Part shown: in pieces, positions 1 through 6,311 of the stretch
Layout: each line of letters starts with the position of its first letter
How positions within the stretch are numbered: the first letter of the stretch is position 1
Origin: JBAROU01 sp049642385
GTDB lineage: Bacteria > Chloroflexota > Dehalococcoidia > DSTF01 > RBG-16-68-14
DNA: 7,954 nucleotides
Reading direction: 5' to 3'
NCBI GenBank assembly: GCA_049642385.1
Contig: JBAROU010000023.1
Coordinates: forward strand, 1 to 7,954
Made by a program: the position numbers and the translations under genes
Notes under the pieces: model-generated
Told to the model about the DNA's origin: nothing
Database searches by the model: none
The model's input: only the letters and a program-made list of their open reading frames with translations

Positions 1-6
1 GTTCAA

Positions 7-19
7 AACGCAGTGCGTT
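7..19. repeat. 13-bp odd-centred palindrome
   Basis: AACGCAGTGCGTT reads as its own reverse complement except for the central G. It lies at the left edge of the window, upstream of a promoter candidate at 78-106; a second short palindrome, GTGTACAC, lies at 55-62. Short palindromes beside a promoter are typical repressor-dimer sites, but no regulator gene is visible and no further copy of this motif was noticed, so an operator role is only a guess. Confidence 0.3.
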
Positions 20-77
20 GGAGGACGCGGATCAAGGCGGGTAAGGCGGCGTGAGTGTACACAGTACGCGTGCGCCC

Positions 78-106
78 TTGACACGGGGGCGCGGTCGCGC
101 TAGATC
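78..106 (+). promoter_or_regulatory. sigma70-like promoter candidate
   Basis: A perfect TTGACA (78-83) is followed by exactly 17 bases and then TAGATC (101-106), which matches the -10 consensus at only three of six positions. Transcription would begin near 112 and run into the terminator at 189-230. It could therefore drive a short leader or attenuated transcript ahead of the + strand operon. A second TTGACA at 178-183 has no acceptable -10 element at the right spacing. The call rests on the -35 match and the spacing alone. Confidence 0.35.
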
Positions 107-188
107 AGAGACACAGGCAAAACGCACGCGCTGCCGCAGCAAGCGAATGCGCCCACCGCTTGGGGGTACGTTCGATGTTGACAGCGCC

Positions 189-230
189 AGCCGTAAGGAG
201 GAACCGAGTCGGCCTCCTTGCGGCTTTTTG
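189..230 (+). terminator. rho-independent terminator
   Basis: The left arm AGCCGTAAGGAGG (189-201) pairs with CCTCCTTGCGGCT (213-225) through 13 positions with one T-G wobble. An inner CCG/CGG (204-206 with 210-212) extends the stem toward an AGT loop. A T-run (225-229) follows directly. The - strand has no T-run on the other side, so this acts on rightward transcription. It ends 65 bases before the first operon gene. It either stops a transcript entering from the left or attenuates the promoter candidate at 78-106. In the latter case the operon would need antitermination or its own promoter further on. Confidence 0.75.
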
Positions 231-246
231 ATCTGCCGCAGATAAA
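218..246 (+). promoter_or_regulatory. weak promoter candidate overlapping a palindrome
   Basis: TTGCGG (218-223), 17 bases, then GATAAA (241-246) gives a weak sigma70-like pair placed after the terminator stem and 49 bases before the first gene. The 13-bp palindrome ATCTGCCGCAGAT (231-243) overlaps the proposed -10 element and would be well placed as a repressor site. The TTGCGG also belongs to the terminator stem, so the match may be accidental. Confidence 0.25.
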
Positions 247-249
247 CAA

Positions 250-274
250 TCGCCACGGGGGTGAACCGTGGCGA
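250..274 (+). promoter_or_regulatory. 5'-leader hairpin before the first operon gene
   Basis: TCGCCACGG (250-258) and CCGTGGCGA (266-274) form a perfect 9-bp stem with a 7-base loop (259-265). It ends 21 bases before the ATG at 296 and just ahead of its ribosome-binding site (GGGAAAGGAAG, 280-290). No T-run follows, so it is not a terminator. The position suits an mRNA stabiliser, a protein-binding hairpin or an operator; the sequence does not decide between these. Confidence 0.4.
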
Positions 275-295
275 CGCAGGGAAAGGAAGAACTCG

Positions 296-538
296 ATGAC
301 GCTGAAGATGGTAGCGCATAAAAACGGCAATGGCAAGGTGCGGATCGTGGATCGCGTCAACCTCGATCTTGAAGCGATCATCCGCCGGTACGTCGGTGAT
401 GCGGTTCGGGAGGTGCTGTTCACCAGCACCGCACACGATTTTAAGACGCAGGCGGATCGCGATCACATCGAGGAAATGTTGATCGATACCACAGTGGAAA
501 AGCTGGCTGAATTGTTTGGCTTGGAGGTGGCGTTGTGA
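296..538 (+). CDS. small unknown protein, first gene of the operon
   Basis: This 80-aa protein matches no family I recognise. The ATG at 296 is preferred over an upstream in-frame start at 218 because GGGAAAGGAAG lies at good distance before it and the upstream start sits inside the terminator. The sequence begins with a short basic stretch (about residues 4-16), followed by what looks like helical segments. An acidic middle (about 52-63) and a hydrophobic C-terminus ending LAELFGLEVAL could support dimerisation. Its stop overlaps the GTG of the primase-helicase gene (GTGA, 535-538), so the two are probably translationally coupled. By position it might be a replication accessory or regulatory protein, but nothing in the sequence proves that. 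Confidence 0.7.
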   Translation: MTLKMVAHKNGNGKVRIVDRVNLDLEAIIRRYVGDAVREVLFTSTAHDFKTQADRDHIEEMLIDTTVEKLAELFGLEVAL

Positions 539-2346
539 GCAGCACAATTCCGCGCGAGCTGCGCCGTCTCAATCAATGGGTCGTCTATCGCGTTGAGCAG
601 CGCAACGGTAAGGCCACGAAGGTGCCATACCAAACCACGGGTGTTACGAAAGCGTCTTCAACTAATCCGAGTACATGGGCAACGCGAAGAGAAGCGAGGG
701 TAGCAGCCGAACGGTTCGACGGTACAGGGTTCGTCTTCAGCAAGGACGACCCGTTCTGCGGAATAGACCTTGACCATTGCCGCAACGCTGGATCCGGCGA
801 GATCGCGCCGTGGGCGTGGGACATCATCAAAGACCTCGCCAGCTACACAGAGATATCCCCCAGCGGCACCGGCGTGCATGTGATCGTCAGAGCGGCGCTC
901 CCAACAAAACGTCGTAAAAAAGGCGACATTGAGATGTATGACGCCGAACGGTTTTTCTGCATGACCGGCCACCACCTGCGAGGCACCCCCAAGACGATCA
1001 AGAAGCGACAGAAGCGGATCAGGGCGCTACACCGGCGCGTCTTCGGCAAGGCGGACGCTATCGACGCCACACCCGCGGGGGGGTACGCCGACGCCGAACG
1101 GTTCAGCGACAAAGCACTGATCGCGAAGGCGAAGATTGGAAAGCACGGGGAAGCATTCAGACAACTGTGGGAAGGCAGCGCCGCGTACCCGTCCGAAAGT
1201 GAGGGCGACCTCGCGTTGTGTAATCGCTTGGCCTACTGGACGAACAATGACGCCGACCGCGTTGACCGGCTGTTCCGTCAGAGCCGCTTGTATCGCTCGA
1301 AGTGGGACGAGAAACGCGGTGACGAGACGTATGGTGAACTGACCATCCGTAAGGCCCTCGACGGCGCGTTCTCTCGCAACGGCCAGGGCGCAGACTTCAT
1401 CATCGAGGCCGACAGCAAGCTCTATGAGGTGAACGGGGCCGAGGTCGCATCGCGGGACAGTCAATCCGACCTGCCCTCGTTGCCGGTGTTCGGACACAAC
1501 CATGTGGTTATCCAAGGCTGGTCGCACCTACTCGGTAGCGCGCCTAAGACCGGAAAGACGGAGACCGTAACGGCATGGTGTCAGAGCTGGCGAAGTCTTG
1601 GGCTACGCGTGTTGTTCTTCACCGAGGAGCCGGAGTCCGTATGGAGCGCACGATTCGCCCAACACGGCGGCGATTGGTCGCACGTTCAATTGGTGTTCGC
1701 CATCGGCGCAACCACGGACGAGATGTTGGAGCGGATCGGACAGGGCGACGAGTCCGTGGTGGTGATCGATACGGTACGGACGCTGATCGGCGTTGAAGAC
1801 GAATCCGACAACGCCGCAATCGGGCGGGCGTTGACGCCGTTCATCGCAGCGAGCCGAAGCGCCAACAAGACCCTGCTGCTACTCCACCATCTACGAAAGT
1901 CCGGCGGCGACCACGGCGCGGCGATATCGGGAGGCCATGCGTTCGTGGGCATCGTTGACGTGGTGCTGGAGCTGCACCGGCTGGACAACCCGCAGGCCCG
2001 CACTCGGCGAAGCATCACCGGACTAGCGCGGGTGGTGGAGGTGCCGGAGATCGCATTCGACCGCCGCGACGATGGATCGTTTCGCGTGATCGGGATCGGT
2101 GGGATTACCGAGTTGGACTTCGACCGCGTAAAGGATCGCGTGTTCGAGGTACTGCCAACAAAGCAACGGCGAAGCACCACGACCGAAATGCGTGAGGCGT
2201 TGTCGGAACCGAGACCGAGCCGGACGCAGGTAACGGAAGCACTCCACGCGCTTAGAGCTGAGGGGCGCGCTGGCCGTCACCCGAAACATGATCGCAAGGG
2301 CGGCACGTATACATGGTGGAAACAGGGGACGCACCGTGCTTCCTAA
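535..2346 (+). CDS. primase-polymerase / RepA-like helicase fusion
   Basis: This 603-aa protein should prime and unwind DNA for replication of the element. Residues about 1-170 are a primase-polymerase domain of the type in phage NrS-1 polymerase and many prophage proteins. The metal-binding DLD is at 78-80 (GIDLDH), SPSGTGVH is at 108-115, and EMYDAERFF at 133-141 is the third motif. Residues about 190-280 resemble the helical linker domain of such proteins. A RecA/RepA-like ATPase follows, with Walker A GSAPKTGKT at 334-342, Walker B SVVVIDTV with D412, and a LLLLHHLRK segment at 447-454. The C-terminus (about 530-595) looks like a winged helix. The GTG start at 535 has GGAGG at 523-527 and overlaps the preceding stop. 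The stop codon abuts the repeat array at 2345-2505, the likely site this enzyme acts on. The primase motifs, Walker A and Walker B are all present, so it is probably active. Confidence 0.9.
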   Translation: MSSTIPRELRRLNQWVVYRVEQRNGKATKVPYQTTGVTKASSTNPSTWATRREARVAAERFDGTGFVFSKDDPFCGIDLDHCRNAGSGEIAPWAWDIIKDLASYTEISPSGTGVHVIVRAALPTKRRKKGDIEMYDAERFFCMTGHHLRGTPKTIKKRQKRIRALHRRVFGKADAIDATPAGGYADAERFSDKALIAKAKIGKHGEAFRQLWEGSAAYPSESEGDLALCNRLAYWTNNDADRVDRLFRQSRLYRSKWDEKRGDETYGELTIRKALDGAFSRNGQGADFIIEADSKLYEVNGAEVASRDSQSDLPSLPVFGHNHVVIQGWSHLLGSAPKTGKTETVTAWCQSWRSLGLRVLFFTEEPESVWSARFAQHGGDWSHVQLVFAIGATTDEMLERIGQGDESVVVIDTVRTLIGVEDESDNAAIGRALTPFIAASRSANKTLLLLHHLRKSGGDHGAAISGGHAFVGIVDVVLELHRLDNPQARTRRSITGLARVVEVPEIAFDRRDDGSFRVIGIGGITELDFDRVKDRVFEVLPTKQRRSTTTEMREALSEPRPSRTQVTEALHALRAEGRAGRHPKHDRKGGTYTWWKQGTHRAS

Positions 2347-2505
2347 CCTACCTAACACCTTAAGGGAGGGGCCGTGGGAGGTAGGTTGTTTTGACGGCGC
2401 TTCAACCTACCTACCACCAATACAAAGCCCGTGGGAGGTAGGTTGTTTCACCGTACACGATCCAACCTACCTAACACGGGGGCACTTATACGTGGTAGGT
2501 AGGTT
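2345..2505. repeat. six alternating AACCTACCT motifs (iteron-like array)
   Basis: The 9-mer AACCTACCT occurs three times forward (2345-2353, 2404-2412, 2464-2472) and three times inverted (2379-2387, 2436-2444, 2497-2505), in strict alternation. Starts are 34, 25, 32, 28 and 33 bases apart, near three helical turns. A 20-base perfect direct repeat occurs at 2372-2391 and 2429-2448, and a 14-base one at 2345-2358 and 2464-2477. Neighbouring copies can pair in two mutually exclusive ways: 2374-2388 with 2403-2417 (14 of 15 positions), or 2464-2478 with 2491-2505 (14 of 15). The stretch is less GC-rich than the flanking genes. It fills the gap behind the primase-helicase gene. Satellite phage P4 and SaPIs use iterons bound by their primase-helicase, so a replication origin is the leading reading. 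Binding sites for a regulator, or an mRNA structure controlling the next gene, are alternatives. Confidence 0.85.
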
Positions 2506-2546
2506 TTGGAATGGGTGATCAAGTGGAACAGAAAGGACGGGAGTCG

Positions 2547-2819
2547 ATGGACGCTACGTTGACGGTCGAGGAGATCGGGCCAGCAACGAGACGGATCGTC
2601 GTGGACTGTGAGCATGGCAAGACGACGGGCCTCGTGTGTGACGGCGCGGCGTTGGGGGACATCGCGCTTGTTGAGGTCGCTATCGCAAGCCACTACGCCG
2701 AGGAAGAGGGCTGCGCCTGCACGTTCGAGCTAACCGGCCCGTGGGCCGAGAAGCTGCGGGCCGAGGCCGACGAACGCGGTATCGAGGACGAGCACATAGC
2801 GCGGGTTCGGTATGCATGA
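2547..2819 (+). CDS. small unknown protein after the repeat array
   Basis: A 90-aa protein I do not recognise. The ATG at 2547 has AAAGGA at 2532-2537. An alternative in-frame ATG at 2511 would add 12 residues and sits immediately behind the last repeat, where the structured AGGTAGG would have to serve as ribosome-binding site; I prefer 2547. The protein is acidic. It has four cysteines: one in VDCEHGK (about 21-24), one in LVCDG, and a close pair in GCACTF (about 58-63). A cysteine-based metal site is possible but the spacing fits no familiar finger. It shares strand and spacing with the surrounding phage-type genes. Its stop overlaps two possible mini-ORFs (ATGCATGA, 2812-2819). Confidence 0.65.
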   Translation: MDATLTVEEIGPATRRIVVDCEHGKTTGLVCDGAALGDIALVEVAIASHYAEEEGCACTFELTGPWAEKLRAEADERGIEDEHIARVRYA

Positions 2820-2925
2820 AACAGAGGGGCCAGCGCATCTACCCCGAAAAACGATCCCCACGTTACCCACCGTCAAGGTGGTGGCAAACCGTAAGGTAAG
2901 AAAGCGGGTGCGCAAGCGCGCATGA
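2812..2925 (+). CDS. possible 37-aa basic peptide (or overlapping mini-ORF)
   Basis: The 148 bases between the flanking genes contain overlapping short frames. An ATG at 2812 gives 37 aa with a very basic tail (NRKVRKRVRKRA). An ATG at 2816, in a different frame, forms a textbook ATGA overlap with the preceding stop and gives 27 aa, rich in Arg and Pro, ending at 2899. The 37-aa frame's stop in turn overlaps an ATG at 2922 that opens a 13-codon frame ending at 2963, over the AGGAGG that serves the next gene. None has its own clear ribosome-binding site. One may be a real small DNA- or RNA-binding peptide, or translation may simply be relayed through the gap to the gene at 2968. Confidence 0.25.
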   Translation: MHETEGPAHLPRKTIPTLPTVKVVANRKVRKRVRKRA

Positions 2926-2967
2926 ACGCGATCCACGTATGTCATCGGTTCAGGAGGGCGTAGGCCC

Positions 2968-3378
2968 GTGACAGCTAACGTAAGGCGCACCAGGCGGGCC
3001 ACAAACGCGCATACGGGCCGCGCTGCCAGTACCGCCGGTAAGGGCGCGAAACCGCAACGCAAGCGCACGCTAGGCGCACGCGCTGCGTACACGCGCTACG
3101 GCGCATTGAAGGCCGAGCAGGGGTTGTCACCACACCGCGACATGGTGTTGCGGATGGCGGCCCGTTTGCACGTGTTGTTTCTGAACGCGACGGGCCGATT
3201 GTTCCGCGAGGGGGAAGTCCGGCAGGACGGAGAACCGAAGGCGCTGCTACGTCAGGCAGCGCTGCTGGCGGAACAGGTGCAGGCCCACCTTGAGTACGTC
3301 TTCCCGAACACCACTCCCGACGACGGCAAGGGTGGCGCGGATGCGATGTTCGCGCAGTACCGAGGTGGTGACAAGTGA
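2968..3378 (+). CDS. basic protein in small-terminase position
   Basis: A 136-aa protein starting at GTG 2968 with AGGAGG at 2952-2957. Residues 1-60 are strongly basic and probably disordered (many Arg, Lys, Ala, Thr). Residues about 63-120 look helical, with a LLRQAALLAEQVQAHLEY stretch suited to a coiled coil or oligomer interface. Its stop overlaps the GTG of the terminase large subunit (GTGA, 3375-3378). Genes directly ahead of and coupled to terL are very often the small terminase subunit, which recognises the packaging site. Length, basic character and an oligomerising helix fit that role. I see no definite match to a known small-terminase family, so the function is inferred from position only. 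Confidence 0.6.
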   Translation: MTANVRRTRRATNAHTGRAASTAGKGAKPQRKRTLGARAAYTRYGALKAEQGLSPHRDMVLRMAARLHVLFLNATGRLFREGEVRQDGEPKALLRQAALLAEQVQAHLEYVFPNTTPDDGKGGADAMFAQYRGGDK

Positions 3379-4730
3379 GCACCGCTACACTCGACTTCAT
3401 TCGTAACGAGCTATCCCTGCCGGATGGCCGCAAGCTGGCCGAGACGCTACCCACTGACCCGTGGCTAGTCGATGACGTTCTCAAGCCGATCCTCGCCACC
3501 GACGACGACGGCGGGCCACTCCACAAGCTGATTTACATCGAGCTGGCGCGCGGGCATTACAAAACAGGCAGCGTCGCCAACGTCGCTATCGCTGTCGCGC
3601 TGGAGGAGTCCGGCACCGACGTTATCGCCGTCGCCTCAGACCTCGATCAAGCCGCGTTGGTACATGAGGCGATTGACGGCCAGCGCGAACGGAACCCACG
3701 CCTCGCGGCTGCGCTTGTCCGCACGAAGCGGATGTTCAAGACCCGGAACGGGAGCACGATCAAGATCATGTCGTCGGACGCACCGTCCGCGTTGGGGATT
3801 GGCGTCAACTGTAAGCGGCTTCGCATCATCTGTGACGAGTTGACGCAGTGGCCGCGCGCCGATCTCTACCACGCGATGGCGACGACATTGCCGAAGGTGT
3901 GGGACTCCCAACTGATCATCATCACCAACGCGGGCGTATCACCAGGCAGCGCGTGGCAGTGGGGAGTTCGGCAAGCCGCCAACGAGCACGGCTACATGTT
4001 CACCGCCGAGGGAACCATCGCATCGTGGATCAGGCCGGAAGACTTGGAGCACGTGCGCGCCACTGTGCCGCCTCCGATCTACGCGCGCTTTCACGAAAAT
4101 GCCTGGGTCGAAGAGGCGTCAACGTTCGTGCCGATCGAGTTGTGGGATGCGTGCGCTGATCCGGCGTTGTCACCACTACGCCCGCTGTCTGAAGGCGAGC
4201 GCGCGCGCGACGCCGAGCAGGTTGTGATCGGCGTTGACGCGGGCGTCACGGGCGACTGCTTCGCCATTGTCAGCGTCACGCGCGATCCGGCCAGGCCCGA
4301 AGATGCCGTCGCCGTGCGCGATGTTGCCATCTGGATGCCGCGTCATGGGCACGCCATCGACTTTAGCGAGCCGTGGGCGCACCTCGAAACGATGTGTCAG
4401 CGTCACAACGTCGCCGTCATTGCCTACGATCCATATCAGCTCCACGACTTTATGCAGCGCTTCCAACGCGACATCGGCTACTGGTGTTCGCCGTTCGATC
4501 AGGGCGCAAAGCGTGCGCAGGCCGATAGCGATCTCTTCCAGTTGATCCGCAGCAAGCGCACCCGACACAACGGCGATCCTGGACTGCGTGAGCATATCGC
4601 TAACTGCGGTTGGAAAGTCGCAGCGCAAGAGGACACCCGCGCGCGGCTGATCAAGCGTGGTAGCGGCAAGATCGATAGTGCAGTCGCGTTGAGCATGAGC
4701 GCGAGCGAGTGTCTACGACTGTTGTTGTAA
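3375..4730 (+). CDS. terL: phage terminase large subunit (packaging ATPase and nuclease)
   Basis: This 451-aa protein is a viral DNA-packaging motor that would cut DNA and drive it into a procapsid through a portal. The ATPase domain shows the deviant terminase Walker A ARGHYKTGS (58-66), Walker B RIICDE with D154 and E155, and a coupling-type motif IITNAG (182-187). The RNase H-like nuclease follows with three acidic residues in place: D288 in IGVDAGVTGD, D352 in IAYDPYQ and D434 in KIDSAVALSMS. Length is normal for the family and the reading frame is unbroken, so it is probably functional. The GTG at 3375 overlaps the previous stop, with AGGTGG at 3363-3368 as the likely ribosome-binding site. 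Unusually, the next gene is not a recognisable portal protein. Confidence 0.92.
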   Translation: MSTATLDFIRNELSLPDGRKLAETLPTDPWLVDDVLKPILATDDDGGPLHKLIYIELARGHYKTGSVANVAIAVALEESGTDVIAVASDLDQAALVHEAIDGQRERNPRLAAALVRTKRMFKTRNGSTIKIMSSDAPSALGIGVNCKRLRIICDELTQWPRADLYHAMATTLPKVWDSQLIIITNAGVSPGSAWQWGVRQAANEHGYMFTAEGTIASWIRPEDLEHVRATVPPPIYARFHENAWVEEASTFVPIELWDACADPALSPLRPLSEGERARDAEQVVIGVDAGVTGDCFAIVSVTRDPARPEDAVAVRDVAIWMPRHGHAIDFSEPWAHLETMCQRHNVAVIAYDPYQLHDFMQRFQRDIGYWCSPFDQGAKRAQADSDLFQLIRSKRTRHNGDPGLREHIANCGWKVAAQEDTRARLIKRGSGKIDSAVALSMSASECLRLLL

Positions 4731-4767
4731 GCGAACACACGAACAGAAAGGAAAGGAGCAACGAACA

Positions 4768-5631
4768 ATGGACGCGAAAACATTAGCGAGGCAGGCGTTC
4801 CTACGCCGAGTCTTCAATGGTGAGGCGGGAGCGGACGAGGAGGAAGGTGAGGCGATGCTCAACGCCTTTCGCGCGATCGCGGGCAGCAAGGGCGCGGGTG
4901 TCGGCTACAAAGAGGGGCCAACATCGTTCGGCGACGTGGACGCCTGGGAAGCGTTGTACGCCTTCTCCGCCATTGTCTCGAACATCGTCAGCGCCACCGA
5001 CATCGACACCGGCCAGAAGTTGACGCTGCTGGAGGACGCAGCCGCTGAGCTGCGAGTGCGGCTCGGTGCCGGTGCTACGTCGGATAAGGAGTTGCAACGA
5101 TTCGTCGCACAGTCGGTTGACGACCTAATCGACAAGCTGACGCCGATCATCGCGGGGGACCGAAACGCGAAGGCGAAGACGAAGGCAACGGCTGATCTTG
5201 TCGGCGTGTTGCGAACACGCATCCGTGGCGTGTTGGATCCGCGGGGACGCCGGAAGGCCGAAGCCAACGCAGCATTGACGGTGTTCGCTCCGCCGCCATC
5301 AAGATATCCGCTGGGCCGGTTGTGGCAGTCGTTCGGTCTGGATGGTGCGGCGGTTGCGAAAGAGCTACGTCGCGTGGATGGGCGCAACGGCGGCGCTAAG
5401 GGCGCGACACGGCAACGCATGTACCAACTGCTCCAGACTGACGACGAGGCCGGCCAGCGGCGCGTGGTGCGCGCTGTACGGGATGTTGCGCTCAGGAGAG
5501 GTGCGTCGCTGAAAGAGTTCGAGGCGGCCGCTCGCGCCCTGGTGCCGAGGCTCGTCGCCGAGAGGAAGAGTAGAGAAACGAAGGCGGGCGAGCATCCCGC
5601 GGCTGCTTACGTCACCGATTTATTTAGATAG
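4768..5631 (+). CDS. 287-aa helical protein of unknown function
   Basis: I do not recognise this protein. The ATG at 4768 has AAAGGAG at 4752-4758; only 37 bases separate it from terL. Most of the chain looks alpha-helical. Residues about 58-130 have regular hydrophobic spacing. A Lys/Arg-rich segment follows (about 131-165). After a Pro-rich hinge (APPPSRYPLG, about 174-183), the C-terminal third (about 184-265) is highly basic with several short helices. No membrane segment, signal peptide or enzyme motif is visible. It is too short and wrong in composition for a typical portal, the usual neighbour of terL. A DNA- or capsid-associated role is conceivable because of the basic C-terminal half, but this is speculation. 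Confidence 0.7.
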   Translation: MDAKTLARQAFLRRVFNGEAGADEEEGEAMLNAFRAIAGSKGAGVGYKEGPTSFGDVDAWEALYAFSAIVSNIVSATDIDTGQKLTLLEDAAAELRVRLGAGATSDKELQRFVAQSVDDLIDKLTPIIAGDRNAKAKTKATADLVGVLRTRIRGVLDPRGRRKAEANAALTVFAPPPSRYPLGRLWQSFGLDGAAVAKELRRVDGRNGGAKGATRQRMYQLLQTDDEAGQRRVVRAVRDVALRRGASLKEFEAAARALVPRLVAERKSRETKAGEHPAAAYVTDLFR

Positions 5632-5640
5632 GAGGTTTGT

Positions 5641-6069
5641 GTGGCTGTAAATGACGATATGATCAACGAGGCGATTTCCCTTCAAGCCGAAGCACACCGG
5701 CATAGCATAGTTCTCAACGGCGTCTTCGTTTCGGATCTCTACGGGATCGTGGCGTGCCGCCTAGTGGAGCAACGTGCGAGGACGGTGCTCCATGCGGTAC
5801 GGCAGCAGATCGACGCAACGAAGGCGCGGCAGGCGGCACAGGGCAAGGCACAGCGGGCGCAGCCGTCGATCACCGTGCGTCCTGGTGGGTTCACTGCAAA
5901 AGGCCGTCAGTGGCCCGCCGGTGCCTACGCGATCACGCATGAGGACGCGGAGGCGTTGCGCGACTGGCAGGCGCGTATGGAAGCCGAGCGCGATAGTCGC
6001 GGTTGGGATGCGCCTGTGGGATACGAAGCCGCGTCGTGGCCTCCGTTCTCGATTGAGGCTGCGCATTGA
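5641..6069 (+). CDS. 142-aa protein of unknown function, last gene of the + operon
   Basis: A GTG start at 5641 follows a strong AGGAGGT (5630-5636) that overlaps the previous gene's stop, so translation is probably coupled. The first 55 residues look helical. A Gln/Ala/Lys/Arg-rich stretch (about 52-76) probably continues as a helix or linker. It is followed by a short module (SITVRPGGFTAKGRQWPAG, about 76-94) that may be beta-rich, and another charged helix (about 101-120). No domain is recognised. It ends at the convergent junction and is the last rightward gene in the window. Confidence 0.65.
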   Translation: MAVNDDMINEAISLQAEAHRHSIVLNGVFVSDLYGIVACRLVEQRARTVLHAVRQQIDATKARQAAQGKAQRAQPSITVRPGGFTAKGRQWPAGAYAITHEDAEALRDWQARMEAERDSRGWDAPVGYEAASWPPFSIEAAH

Positions 6070-6123
6070 TCAGCGACATCTCGACGCGTTGGAGTACGCC
6101 GACGGCGTTCGAGTTCGCAAAAC

Positions 6124-6164
6124 GTCGGGGGCGGGGCGGGTTGTGCCATGCCCGCCCACCCGAC
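6124..6164 (-). terminator. terminator of the leftward operon
   Basis: GTCGGG (6124-6129) pairs with CCCGAC (6159-6164), and GGGCGGG (6134-6140) pairs with CCCGCCC (6151-6157). Together they give a 13-bp, almost pure G-C stem with a small internal loop and a 10-base hairpin loop. On the - strand the stem is followed by GTTTTGCG, a short T-run; on the + strand no T-run follows. It lies 148 bases past the stop of the TIR-like gene and fits the end of the caspase operon. It may also stall rightward transcription, since it sits 55 bases past the last + strand gene. Confidence 0.55.
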
Positions 6165-6188
6165 GACATGTTCCCCGCCACGCGCTTG

Positions 6189-6231
6189 GAGTCGGTCGAG
6201 CGTGCGGCGTCGGGGCGGGTGCGACCGACTC
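6189..6231. repeat. 10-bp perfect inverted repeat in the convergent junction
   Basis: GAGTCGGTCG (6189-6198) and CGACCGACTC (6222-6231) are perfect inverse complements around a 23-base GC-rich spacer. Neither side carries a T-run. Together with the hairpin at 6124-6164 it fills most of the 242-base gap between the two convergent operons, which otherwise contains no credible gene. It may insulate the converging transcripts or mark an element boundary or protein-binding site. Confidence 0.55.
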
Positions 6232-6311
6232 GGTGGCGTGTGTGTCCGCCGTCGTGAAGCCCTCACGCACTCGCCCCTTGTCAACGCGGAAGGCGGGCCG
6301 AATGTGTCGGT

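Noticed and set aside
1..20. 3' end of a tRNA serving as attachment site (GTTCAAAACGC at the left edge)
   Set aside because: The start resembles a T-loop only over a few bases, no acceptor stem or CCA-end context follows, and no matching copy was seen elsewhere in the window.
51..245. 64-codon + strand frame starting at GTG
   Set aside because: It runs through the promoter candidate and the whole terminator stem-loop, has no good ribosome-binding site, and its composition is Arg/Ser/Pro-rich as expected of a chance frame in GC-rich DNA.
32..547. 171-codon - strand frame opposite the first gene
   Set aside because: It covers the terminator, the leader and the whole opposite strand of the 80-aa gene; the + strand gene has a ribosome-binding site and a coupled downstream partner, while this frame has neither.
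2345..2505. CRISPR array
   Set aside because: The repeated unit is only 9-20 bases, alternates in orientation, and no cas genes are present; direct repeats with unique spacers of constant length are absent.
2288..2518. 76-codon + strand frame with a repeated PWEVGCF peptide
   Set aside because: The peptide repeat is only the translation of the DNA repeats at 2372-2391 and 2429-2448; the frame starts inside the primase-helicase gene and has no ribosome-binding site.
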